DNA of 10,629 nucleotides from Comamonadaceae bacterium (GCA_947371775.1 CANBQX010000064.1:1-10629), one strand, 5' to 3'; positions 1 to 7,355 are shown, counted from the stretch's first letter. Numbers and translations are program-made. The notes: generated from the sequence alone by a model not told the origin.

Positions 1-128
1 AAATGGCCTTGGTGCGCGTCGGTTCGCACCAGGTGCTGGTCGGCATGACGGCCACCCAATTCACCGCCCTGGGCCAGTGGAACGACACAGGCCCCGCGCC
101 GCAACAGGATGCACCGCGTGAAAACTAA
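1..128 (+). CDS. fliO: FliO flagellar export protein, 3' end only
   Basis: Only the last 41 or so codons are present; the gene begins before the window. The frame starting at base 3 reads MALVRVGSHQVLVGM and continues to a TAA stop at 126-128. The pattern of alternating hydrophobic residues around VRVGxxxVLVGMT resembles the C-terminal cytoplasmic part of FliO, a small bitopic membrane protein that helps assemble the FliP ring of the flagellar export gate. The assignment leans heavily on position, since fliO normally sits just before fliP, and the stop lies inside the first codons of fliP (20-base overlap), which suggests translational coupling. The membrane segment of FliO is not in view. 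Confidence 0.8.
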   Translation, partial: MALVRVGSHQVLVGMTATQFTALGQWNDTGPAPQQDAPREN

Positions 129-861
129 ATGGATCTGGGCCGCATTTGCTGCCTTTGCGCTCTTGCTCCCGGCTGCGGCCTGGAGCCAGGGCATTCCCAT
201 GGTCAATGTGACCGGCACCGGCAAAGAGTCGCAGTACAGCCTGTCTTTGCAATTGCTGGCGCTGATGACCACCATCAGCCTGCTGCCCTCGCTCTTGCTG
301 ATGATGACTTCGTTTGTGCGCATCATCATCGTCATGTCCATCCTGCGCCAGGCGCTGGGCACCGGCCAGACGCCGCCCAATAACGTGCTGGTGGGTATCT
401 CGCTGTTTTTGACGCTGTTCATCATGTCCCCGGTGCTGACCGATGTGTACACCAATGCCGTGGTGCCCTACATGGAAAACGGCATGAAGTTTGACAAGGC
501 ACTTGCGGCCGCTGAGGCGCCTTTGCGCAGCTTCATGCTCAAACAAACGCGCGAAGACGACATCGGCCTGTTCATGCAAATGGCCCGCAAGGCCGATGTG
601 GCTGATGCCACGCAAGTGCCTTTCACCACGCTGGTGCCGGCCTTTATTACGTCCGAGCTCAAAAGCGCCTTCACCATCGGATTTTTAATTTACATCCCCT
701 TTGTCGTGATCGACTTGATCGTGGCCAGCGTGCTGATGTCCATGGGCATGGCCATGCTCTCGCCCATGATGATTTCCATGCCCTTCAAGCTGATGCTGTT
801 CGTGCTGGTCGACGGATGGAGCCTGATCATGGGCTCGCTGGCCGCCAGTTTTGTGCATTAA
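109..861 (+). CDS. fliP: Flagellar biosynthetic protein FliP
   Basis: FliP forms, with FliQ and FliR, the helical export gate at the centre of the flagellar basal body through which axial proteins pass. The 250-residue product has the family's normal length. It starts with a signal-peptide-like segment (basic MHRVKTKW, hydrophobic core to about residue 25, then AWSQG). Hydrophobic helices follow at about 45-66, 92-112, 187-212 and 222-244. Strong family signatures are the SFVRIIIVMSILRQALG block followed by QTPPNNV (68-93), and the C-terminal GFLIYIPFVVIDLIVAS block with SPMMISMPFKLMLFV (191-233). The start lies within the end of fliO. A GTG three codons downstream (118) is a possible alternative. 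Identification is secure. Confidence 0.97.
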   Translation: MHRVKTKWIWAAFAAFALLLPAAAWSQGIPMVNVTGTGKESQYSLSLQLLALMTTISLLPSLLLMMTSFVRIIIVMSILRQALGTGQTPPNNVLVGISLFLTLFIMSPVLTDVYTNAVVPYMENGMKFDKALAAAEAPLRSFMLKQTREDDIGLFMQMARKADVADATQVPFTTLVPAFITSELKSAFTIGFLIYIPFVVIDLIVASVLMSMGMAMLSPMMISMPFKLMLFVLVDGWSLIMGSLAASFVH

Positions 862-903
862 CCGCAGGCGACGCATTTCGCTCTTTTCAACCGAAACCAC
901 ACC

Positions 904-1173
904 ATGGACATCGCCGCTGTTGTTGACCTGGGCCACCAGGCTCTTTGGATGATTGTGCTGATCTCTGCGCCCCTCTTGGGAGTGTCGCTGGCGGTTGGCT
1001 TGTTTATCGGCATCATCCAGGCGGCCACCTCGATCAACGAATCCACGCTGAGCTTTATTCCCAAGCTCGCCGCACTGGCCATCACCTTGGCCATTGTGGG
1101 TGGCTGGCAGTTGGCAACGCTGGTGGACTACACGCGCGCCCTGTTCCAACGCATTCCCACGCTGTTTGCCTGA
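904..1173 (+). CDS. fliQ: Flagellar biosynthetic protein FliQ
   Basis: FliQ is a small hairpin membrane protein that wraps the FliP5FliR1 core of the flagellar export gate. The 89-residue length is typical. Two hydrophobic helices (about 15-40 and 52-76) flank the conserved loop QAATSINESTLSFIPKL (40-56), the hallmark of the FliQ/SctS family, and the C-terminus YTRALFQRIPTLF is also family-typical. The gene follows fliP after 42 bases and precedes fliR by 19 bases. No clear Shine-Dalgarno sequence is visible before the ATG, so coupling to upstream translation is likely. Confidence 0.97.
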   Translation: MDIAAVVDLGHQALWMIVLISAPLLGVSLAVGLFIGIIQAATSINESTLSFIPKLAALAITLAIVGGWQLATLVDYTRALFQRIPTLFA

Positions 1174-1192
1174 ACAGCGCAGCCATTGCACC

Positions 1193-1963
1193 ATGGACAT
1201 TCTGGCCAACGACATCGTGCAGCGTTTTTATACGTTTTTGTGGCCTATGCTGCGCATTTCGGCCTTGCTGATGTCGGCGCCGATTTTTTCTTTGCGCTCA
1301 CTCAACGTGCGCATGCGCATTCTGCTGGCGGTGGCAGTGACCTGGATGGTGTATCCCGTGTTCACCTGGCCCGTCATTGACCCGGTGTCCCCCGCAGGCA
1401 TTGTTGAAGTATTCAACCAGTTGTCCATTGGCCTGATCATGGGCCTGACCCTGCAGATCATTACCGCGGCCATCTTGCTCGCCGGTCAGTCGGTCTCGAC
1501 CGCCGTGGGACTGTCCATGGCCAATTTGATGGACCCCAATCTGGGCAATGTGCCCGTGCTGGCGCAGTTTCTGTTGATTTTGTCCACCCTGATTTTTGTC
1601 GGCATGGGCGGACACGCCATGTTGCTGGGCATGGTGATCGACAGTTTTGCGAGTCTGCCCATTGGCAAGGGCTTGGTTACTGCGGGGGCCTGGGCGCACT
1701 TTGTGCAGTGGAGCTCCATGATGTTTTTGGGCGCCCTGCTGCTGGCCTTGCCCGTGATGGTCACCATGCTGTTTATCAACATCGGCTTGGGTGTGGCCAC
1801 GCGCGCGGCACCGAGTTTGAATATTTTCTCCCTGGGCCTGCCCGTCATGATCGTGGCGGGCTTTGTCATTTTGATGGTGGCCTTGCCCAGCATGGGCGCA
1901 CGCATCCAGTGGCTGTGGCTGCAAGGCTTTATGGAAGTTCGCGGCCAGATTGGCCTGCAATAA
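1193..1963 (+). CDS. fliR: Flagellar biosynthetic protein FliR
   Basis: FliR is the single-copy subunit that closes the FliP ring in the flagellar export gate. I chose the ATG at 1193 (MDILANDIV), giving 256 residues, the usual FliR length. The frame is open back to 1094, but that upstream extension overlaps the end of fliQ and does not look like FliR. About six hydrophobic segments are visible (14-34, 40-60, 72-96, 124-148, 175-200, 212-236). Family marks include SAPIFSLRSLNVRMRI (28-43), GLSMANLMDPN (106-116) and RAAPSLNIFSLGLPV (204-218). The gene is followed 14 bases later by flhB, with a purine-rich GGTGAAGAAG ribosome-binding region between them. Confidence 0.96.
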   Translation: MDILANDIVQRFYTFLWPMLRISALLMSAPIFSLRSLNVRMRILLAVAVTWMVYPVFTWPVIDPVSPAGIVEVFNQLSIGLIMGLTLQIITAAILLAGQSVSTAVGLSMANLMDPNLGNVPVLAQFLLILSTLIFVGMGGHAMLLGMVIDSFASLPIGKGLVTAGAWAHFVQWSSMMFLGALLLALPVMVTMLFINIGLGVATRAAPSLNIFSLGLPVMIVAGFVILMVALPSMGARIQWLWLQGFMEVRGQIGLQ

Positions 1964-1977
1964 GGTGAAGAAGCACC

Positions 1978-3135
1978 ATGGCTGACGACAGCGCCGAACG
2001 TACCGAAGAGCCGACAGCCCGAAGGCTCAAGCGCGCGCGCGACGAAGGCCAGGTTGCGCGTTCGCACGAACTGCCTGCTGCGGGCGTGATGATTGGTGCG
2101 GTCATGATGCTCATGTCGCTGGGCGGTATTTGGTTTCACCAACTCTCGGTCTATTTCGCCGCTGGCTTCACGCTGGACCGCAAGTTTTTGGATACGCCCG
2201 CACTGCTGCCCACCGCCTTTGCGATTCAGGCCAGTCACGCCTTTTTGCTGGTACTGCCACTGATGCTGGTGACCATGGTGGTCGCCATCCTGGCCTCCGG
2301 TGCCACCGGTGGATTTTTGTTTTCTTGGGATGCCATCATGCCCAAGCTGTCCAAGCTCAACCCGGTGGCGGGCATTGCGCGCATGTTTGGTGGCAACGCA
2401 GTCGTCGAGCTGCTCAAGTCGGTATTGAAGTTCACCTTGATTGCCGTGGTGCTCTTGATGATGCTGGACCGGCACTTCGCCGAACTCATGGCACTGGGCA
2501 ATATGGCGCTGGAGCCTGCGCTGGCGATTGCGGGCTCTTTGATTTCGGAGTCCGTCCTGTGGCTCACCTTGAGCCTGGTGCTGATTGCCATGATTGACGC
2601 CCCCTACCAGCGCTACTCCTTCATGAAGCGCATGCGCATGTCCAAGCAAGAGATTCGAGACGAGCACAAAGACATGGAAGGCCGCCCCGAGGTCAAGGCC
2701 CAAATCCGCCGCCGTCAGCGTGAGGTCGCCACCCAGCGCATGATGCAAAAGGTCAAAGACGCCGACGTCATCATCACCAACCCGGAACACTTTGCCATCG
2801 CACTGTCCTACGACCCAACCGCCGACGGCGCGCCTATCCTGCTGGCCAAGGGCGTCGACTTTGTGGCGGCCCGTATCCGCGAAGAAGCCAAGAACCACCA
2901 CATTGAAATTTTCCAGGCACCCCAACTCGCCCGTGCCCTGTACTTCACCACCGAACTCGACCAATCCATCCCTGAGTCACTGTACTTTGCCGTGGCGCAG
3001 GTGATTGCCTATGTGTTCAGCCTGGCGCAGGTGCAGCCGGGCGTAGAGCCCATGGCGCGACCCAATCCCAAGATTCCTCCCACCATGCTGTTTGATGCCG
3101 ATGGCAAACAGCTCACGCCGCAGGCCGCCGCATGA
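1978..3135 (+). CDS. flhB: Flagellar export switch protein FlhB, with NPEH instead of NPTH
   Basis: FlhB is the substrate-specificity switch of the flagellar export apparatus. After self-cleavage in its cytoplasmic domain it lets export change from rod/hook to filament subunits. The 385-residue product has the family start (ERTEEPTARRLKRARDEGQVARS, residues 7-29), four membrane helices (about 33-53, 85-108, 141-163, 183-207) and the linker MSKQEIRDEHKDMEG (221-235). The C-terminal domain carries the cleavage motif N268-P269-E270-H271. The family consensus here is NPTH, so the threonine is replaced by glutamate, while the Asn-Pro scissile pair and His are kept. About 20 residues (366-385) extend beyond the folded domain. 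Placement directly after fliR, with no flhA following, differs from the flhBA arrangement of enteric bacteria. Confidence 0.97.
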   Translation: MADDSAERTEEPTARRLKRARDEGQVARSHELPAAGVMIGAVMMLMSLGGIWFHQLSVYFAAGFTLDRKFLDTPALLPTAFAIQASHAFLLVLPLMLVTMVVAILASGATGGFLFSWDAIMPKLSKLNPVAGIARMFGGNAVVELLKSVLKFTLIAVVLLMMLDRHFAELMALGNMALEPALAIAGSLISESVLWLTLSLVLIAMIDAPYQRYSFMKRMRMSKQEIRDEHKDMEGRPEVKAQIRRRQREVATQRMMQKVKDADVIITNPEHFAIALSYDPTADGAPILLAKGVDFVAARIREEAKNHHIEIFQAPQLARALYFTTELDQSIPESLYFAVAQVIAYVFSLAQVQPGVEPMARPNPKIPPTMLFDADGKQLTPQAAA

Positions 3136-4526
3136 CCGATTTCAACTCGTATGGCGAAGACGCCATCGCTGGCGTGCAGCCCCTCTTTTTTCGCGTCGCG
3201 GACCGCATGCGCTTGGAAGGCTATGTTGCCGCCTTGATCGACGACAACATGAGCCTGTCACTGGTCAGCAGCCATGACGCGATCCTGGACCACTACGGCA
3301 AGCTGCTGGTCGCACGTTTGCGCGAAGCAGCGCCGCACATGGCCTTGGAGGTCTACTTCCCCGCCAGCGCCGAGGCCTTGATCAACCGCTTCAACGAGGT
3401 GCTGCAGTCCTACTCGATAGAAGAGGCCATGGGCTCCAAGGCCACCGTAGCGCCGCCCAAAATTTGGGTGGTTCACGATGCGTCGGCCCTGCCCGACCAT
3501 GAAATCCAGCTGCTGGCGCGCCTGGTTCAGCACTTCCCGGCGGCCAATATCCGCGTGGTCATGCTGCTCACCACGGCCAGCAAAAAGCAACGCCTCTTGG
3601 CCTCTTTTGGTCGGCGCATCCTGAACTGGGAAATCGAGCCGCCCAGCGAAGAACAATCGCAAGCGCTGCTGGAACAAGCCCGTGCCCAAGGGCGCGAGGG
3701 CGCGGTGAGCGCGCTGCTCAAAAAAATCACCCCGTGGTATGCCCCGGCTGCACCGGTTGCGGCTGCAGTGGCCAAGCCGCCAGCGGTCGCGGCCGTTGCC
3801 GTGGAAGAGCCCGCGCCCCCTGCGCCGCAAGAGCCAGCAGAAAAATCGCCCAAGGTGCGTCATTCCATGCGCAAAGCACTGCTATGGCTGGGTGGTGTCG
3901 TGGGCTTGCTGCTGGTCTGTGGGTTGGGTGTGGTCATGCTCTATGGCAGCCAACAAACCGCCGTCTTGCTGGGACTGGCTGCTTCCAAGCCTGCAGCGTC
4001 TGCCCCCGCGGCCAGCGCCTCTGCACCCGCCTTGGGCACCAGCGCGCCGCTGCCTGCTGTGGTGTCCAGTGCCGCATCTGCCGCGTTGCCCGCGGGCGCT
4101 ACCAACGCAGTAGGTGCTGGAGCCAGCACTGCTGTGCAGTCTGCGCCCAAAGCGGCTGAGCCTATCGTCGCGACCCGAAGCGCGCCCGCGCCGGTCAATG
4201 AAGTAGAAGAGATCATTACCAGCCCGGCCCAAGCCCAAGCCGGCCAGGCCTGGGTGCGCCAAATGCCCGCAGGCACCTTCCTGGTTCAGCACACCATCGT
4301 TCCCAGCTTCTCGGAGGCCACCTTGTGGATGCAAGCGCACAACAACCTGCGCCGGGCGCGGATTGTGGCCACCTACATCAATGGCCAGGCCGCACTGCAA
4401 TTTGCCGTCGTCACCGGGCCTTTTGGGTCATTGGCCGAAGCCAATAACTTTGCGGCCAGCCCCGGCGTACCCCGCGATCCACAAATTCGTTCTGCACGGT
4501 CTTTGAAAGACCATTTCGCACCCTAG
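3132..4526 (+). CDS. DamX-like membrane protein: degenerate AAA-like domain, one TM helix, C-terminal SPOR-like domain
   Basis: The 464-residue protein overlaps flhB by ATGA. Residues 30-200 look like a reduced AAA/ExeA-type ATPase fold. A strand SLSLVSS (41-47) sits where a P-loop would be, but there is no GxxxxGK[ST]. A Walker-B-like strand IWVVHDAS (111-118) and a strand NIRVVMLL (139-146) follow. After a Pro/Ala linker comes one membrane helix (about 249-272) preceded by basic residues KVRHSMRK, which predicts a cytoplasmic N-terminus. A low-complexity Ala/Ser/Pro periplasmic linker follows (280-370). The last ~85 residues (379-462) resemble a SPOR domain in pattern: FLVQHTI, an amphipathic helix with WMQAHNN, FAVVTGPFGSLAEANNF. 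SPOR domains bind denuded septal or polar peptidoglycan. The architecture is like E. coli DamX; a role in placing the flagellum or in division is inference only. Confidence 0.75.
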   Translation: MTDFNSYGEDAIAGVQPLFFRVADRMRLEGYVAALIDDNMSLSLVSSHDAILDHYGKLLVARLREAAPHMALEVYFPASAEALINRFNEVLQSYSIEEAMGSKATVAPPKIWVVHDASALPDHEIQLLARLVQHFPAANIRVVMLLTTASKKQRLLASFGRRILNWEIEPPSEEQSQALLEQARAQGREGAVSALLKKITPWYAPAAPVAAAVAKPPAVAAVAVEEPAPPAPQEPAEKSPKVRHSMRKALLWLGGVVGLLLVCGLGVVMLYGSQQTAVLLGLAASKPAASAPAASASAPALGTSAPLPAVVSSAASAALPAGATNAVGAGASTAVQSAPKAAEPIVATRSAPAPVNEVEEIITSPAQAQAGQAWVRQMPAGTFLVQHTIVPSFSEATLWMQAHNNLRRARIVATYINGQAALQFAVVTGPFGSLAEANNFAASPGVPRDPQIRSARSLKDHFAP

Positions 4527-4531
4527 ACACC

Positions 4532-5041
4532 ATGAGCGAACCCCAATTCATCCCCAGTGGCAAACCCCACTCTGTCGAAGTGGCAGAAGGCAGCCATGTG
4601 GCCAAAAGCAAGTCGGCCAATGTGGGCACCGAAGTGCGCCAGAACGTGCGCGACAAATTTGCCCAGGGCCAGGAAATCGAAGTCGATGCCCACCAGATTG
4701 TGCTGACCTCCAGTGCCGCGGGTGCGGACAACATGGTCAAAGTGCCCCGTGGCGACGCCATTGAGCGGGCCTCACAATCCATCGCGGCCAGTGCTTCTTC
4801 AGAGCGCGCCTCCAAAGCCATCAAACCGTCCACTGCGTCTGGCTCCAACCGCACAGCAAAGGCTGGCCAAGAGCAAACCGCCCCGCGCGAACGTCCAGTG
4901 TACGAGACCGAAATGCAAGAAATGAACTTTCCCGCCCGCGTGATCCACCTCAAGGTGGAAAACGACGCTGTGCGGGCGCAGCTGGAAGACCTGCAGTCCC
5001 TCATGGGCGCGCAGGCTAATGATTCTGACAATTCCAAATAG
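4532..5041 (+). CDS. Unrecognised small soluble protein in the post-flhB operon
   Basis: I do not recognise this 169-residue protein. It has no signal peptide or membrane helix. Residues 45-75 contain a beta-like stretch (QEIEVDAHQIVLTSS, then MVKVPRG), residues 76-120 are Ser/Ala/Lys-rich and probably disordered, and residues 132-157 form a likely amphipathic helix (MNFPARVIHLKVENDAV and on to LQSLM) that could make a short coiled coil or a docking helix. The C-terminus is hydrophilic. It begins 5 bases after the stop of the SPOR-domain gene and ends 17 bases before the next gene, so it is almost certainly co-transcribed with them. A cytoplasmic partner or adaptor for one of the two flanking membrane proteins is a reasonable guess without direct support. 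Confidence 0.75.
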   Translation: MSEPQFIPSGKPHSVEVAEGSHVAKSKSANVGTEVRQNVRDKFAQGQEIEVDAHQIVLTSSAAGADNMVKVPRGDAIERASQSIAASASSERASKAIKPSTASGSNRTAKAGQEQTAPRERPVYETEMQEMNFPARVIHLKVENDAVRAQLEDLQSLMGAQANDSDNSK

Positions 5042-5058
5042 CCAACCGGGTACCTGCT

Positions 5059-6132
5059 ATGAATGAAACCACGTCCAAACTCTCTGCCGAAGAGGCCCAG
5101 GCCATTGACGCCATTTCAGGTGCAGACGCTTCCGCGTCCCACACCTCTGTCGATGCGGTAGCCCCTGAAGCGGCTCCCAATTCCGGCAGCAGCACCGACC
5201 AACGCGCAGACCCCTTGCTGGACCACCCGTCCGCGCAGGGGTTTATCAGTGCGGCTGAGCCTGTGCATGTGGACGACGCTGAGCACAGCGCTCACCACGA
5301 ACACGACGACCACCTTGAACACCATGGCCACGACGACCATTTGGCAGAGCCACCCGAAGACGATGCCGATATGGTGGCCATGCGCTCTGCCATGCTGGAC
5401 TCAGCCGAATTGGCCAACCGCGCCGCAGGCATGGCGGCGAAAGCGGCCGGTGAAATGCATGGCGCAACGACCCACCTGACCGGCGCTGCAGCCACCATGA
5501 CCGCCGCGCACCAGTCAGCCCGCATTCACGGCATCGTGGTGCTGGCCACTTTTGGCGCCTTGATGTTGTCGTCTATGACCTTGTTTGGCTTCATGTCTTA
5601 CCGGCTGCAGTCACGCATCACCGCGGCAGATGAAATGCTGCTGGCTGTGGGCAAACGCATCGTCACCATGAACGAAACCATGGAACTGATCACCGGCGCA
5701 GGCGAAACGCTGCGCGACATCAACTCCCGCCAGGACACCATCGTGGGTGGCCAGGCCAAGCTCGATGCGCGGCTCGACGAGGTCGTGACTGCCATGGCGC
5801 AGGCAGCTGCGCAAACAGCATCCAAGCCAGCGGACCCCAAAGCGCAAGACCTTGGAAAAATGATCCAGGCGCTGGACGCCAAGTTGCAAGCCCAGTCCGC
5901 CGCCTTGAGTGCGCTGTCGTCCCAAGTGCGCACCGTGCCGCAAGCGCCAAAACCCGACCCAGCGGCTGTGCGAAAAGAAGTAGAAGCGGCATTGCGCCAG
6001 CAAAAAGCAGCCGAAGCGGCCAGCAAGCCCGTGGCCGTGGCACCCCCGCCGCCGCCTGCACCGCCCGCCAAACCCAAAGAAACTTTGGTGCAATACCCGC
6101 GCGCGCAGCCACAAGGAAAAGAGACGCCTTAA
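5059..6132 (+). CDS. Unrecognised single-pass membrane protein with His/Asp-rich patch and coiled coil
   Basis: The 357-residue protein has an acidic N-terminal half (1-155) containing a dense His/Asp/Glu patch at 70-94 (for example HHEHDDHLEHHGHDDHL), then an Ala/Met-rich helix (105-152). One membrane helix follows at about 157-180, then a largely helical region (181-320: repeated short heptad-like stretches with AKLDARLDEVVTAM and ALDAKLQAQSAALSALSSQV). It ends in a Pro-rich tail with a run of prolines near 329-336. No catalytic motif is visible. With the N-terminus inside, the coiled coil and Pro-rich tail would lie in the periplasm, but the charges flanking the helix do not settle topology. 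It is the last + strand gene before the convergent regulator. Metal binding or pH sensing by the patch is only a possibility. Confidence 0.75.
   Translation: MNETTSKLSAEEAQAIDAISGADASASHTSVDAVAPEAAPNSGSSTDQRADPLLDHPSAQGFISAAEPVHVDDAEHSAHHEHDDHLEHHGHDDHLAEPPEDDADMVAMRSAMLDSAELANRAAGMAAKAAGEMHGATTHLTGAAATMTAAHQSARIHGIVVLATFGALMLSSMTLFGFMSYRLQSRITAADEMLLAVGKRIVTMNETMELITGAGETLRDINSRQDTIVGGQAKLDARLDEVVTAMAQAAAQTASKPADPKAQDLGKMIQALDAKLQAQSAALSALSSQVRTVPQAPKPDPAAVRKEVEAALRQQKAAEAASKPVAVAPPPPPAPPAKPKETLVQYPRAQPQGKETP
5266..5340 (+). other. Region encoding His/Asp-rich patch
   Basis: Residues 70-94 of the membrane protein at 5059-6132 contain nine histidines and many Asp/Glu in 25 residues, including HHEHDDHLEHH and HGHDDHL. 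The composition is typical of low-affinity divalent-metal-binding segments. It lies on the N-terminal side of the single membrane helix. Confidence 0.6.
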
Positions 6133-6152
6133 ACGCTGTGGCGAAGGCGTGA

Positions 6153-6175
6153 CGAGAAGGCTTTCAGCCTTCTCG
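6153..6175. terminator. Hairpin between convergent genes, possible bidirectional terminator
   Basis: A perfect 10-bp inverted repeat (CGAGAAGGCT, loop TTC, AGCCTTCTCG) sits 20 bases after the stop of the 5059-6132 gene. It overlaps the last codons and the stop of the convergent regulator. The position between converging genes fits a shared terminator. Neither side has an immediate T-run, so it may need Rho or may act as an RNA-stabilising stem instead. Confidence 0.5.
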
Positions 6176-7300
6176 CAGCCCGAACTTCTGGATTTTTTCG
6201 ATCAGCGTGGTGCGCTGCACGTTCAAGATGCGTGCCGTTTGCGACACGTTGCCGTTGGTGCGGCTCAGCGCCTGTGCAATCAGGTCGCGTTCGATTTCTG
6301 CCAAACGGTGTTTGAGCGAAAGGCCTTCTGGTGGCAGCACCGGCAAGCCTTGGGACATGAAGGTCATTTGCTCGACCGCGTTGGGAGCGCCTTCGCCGGA
6401 GGCGTCGTCCGCAGGCTCATCAAACATGCCACCCGTACCCGGCGAATCCACCCAAGCGCCAGACGTGCTTTGCATGGACGGGTCCACCACCGGCAACTCG
6501 CCCGCTTCGGCCTGGGTCTTGAAGGCCGCCAGGCCTTTGGGCAGCAAGGACGATGAGAACGTCTTGAGCTGCAAACACTGTCCTGAAAACAAGGTGCTGA
6601 AGCGGTCAATCAAATTGGACAGCTCGCGCACATTGCCTGGCCAGGGGTAGGCCTGCAAGGCATAGGCAAAGTCGGGCGCGAAGGTGATGGGTTTTTCGCC
6701 ATGGGCGGCGTGCTGCTTGGCAAAAAAGTTCAAGAGCAGCGGCACGTCCGACGCCCGCTCGCGCAAAGGCGGCGTGTTGAGCGGCAGCACATTGAGCCGG
6801 TAATACAAGTCTTCGCGAAAGCGCCCGGCGGCGATTTCGGCTTCGAGGTCGCGGTGGGTCGCGGCAATCACACGCACATCCACCGGAACGGGCTTGGTGC
6901 TGCCCACCGGGTCTACCACCCGCTCTTGCAACACCCGCAGCAACTTGACCTGCAACTCCAGCGGCAGGTCGCCAATTTCGTCCAGAAAAATCGAACCGTT
7001 GTGCGCCAACTCAAAGCGCCCCACCCGGTCGGTGACCGCGCCCGTGAACGCGCCCTTGCGGTGGCCAAAAAGTTCGCTCTCAATCAAGTCTTTGGGAATG
7101 GCGGCGCAATTGATCGGCACAAAGTTGGCGTTGGCGCGGTGCGACAAATCGTGCAGTGAACGCGCCACAATCTCTTTGCCCGTGCCGCTCTCACCGGTGA
7201 TCAACACGGTCGAACTCGACGCTGCCACCACGGGCAACAAATCGCGGATGGCCCGTATGGCATCGCTTTCGCCAACGAAACTTAACGGGGTTCTGGACAT
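6164..7300 (-). CDS. Sigma-54-dependent activator without receiver domain (FleQ/NtrC-class core, Fis-type HTH)
   Basis: This 378-residue enhancer-binding protein should remodel sigma-54 RNA polymerase with ATP. The central AAA+ domain is complete: Walker A GESGTGKE (36-43), the sigma-54-contact loop GAFTGA (83-88), Walker B GSIFLDE (102-108), and the sensor II region YPWPGNVREL (218-227). An acidic Gly/Ser linker (about 262-322) leads to a C-terminal Fis-like helix-turn-helix (NVSQTARILNVQRTTLIEKI, 351-370). The AAA+ domain starts almost at the N-terminus, so there is no response-regulator or FleQ-type input domain. I saw no in-frame ATG, GTG or TTG between the start at 7300 and the upstream TGA, so the short N-terminus is real. 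Beside an export operon, it may be a flagellar regulator (FleQ/FlrA-like), but the exact orthologue is not certain. No strong ribosome-binding site is visible. Confidence 0.93.
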   Translation of the reverse strand: MSRTPLSFVGESDAIRAIRDLLPVVAASSSTVLITGESGTGKEIVARSLHDLSHRANANFVPINCAAIPKDLIESELFGHRKGAFTGAVTDRVGRFELAHNGSIFLDEIGDLPLELQVKLLRVLQERVVDPVGSTKPVPVDVRVIAATHRDLEAEIAAGRFREDLYYRLNVLPLNTPPLRERASDVPLLLNFFAKQHAAHGEKPITFAPDFAYALQAYPWPGNVRELSNLIDRFSTLFSGQCLQLKTFSSSLLPKGLAAFKTQAEAGELPVVDPSMQSTSGAWVDSPGTGGMFDEPADDASGEGAPNAVEQMTFMSQGLPVLPPEGLSLKHRLAEIERDLIAQALSRTNGNVSQTARILNVQRTTLIEKIQKFGLREG

Positions 7301-7355
7301 GGAGTTGGGGTCAATCAGCGCAAGAAAAAAGCAAAATTCATTATCATCAGAAAAG

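Noticed and set aside
1094..1192. Upstream ATG at 1094 for fliR
   Set aside because: It would overlap fliQ by 80 bases and adds residues unlike FliR, whereas MDILANDIV at 1193 gives a normal-length protein.
1486..2964. Long open frame of 492 codons on the minus strand across fliR and flhB
   Set aside because: It lies entirely opposite two clearly identified flagellar genes; its product is His/Gln/Arg-rich low-complexity sequence, as expected from G+C-rich antisense frames.
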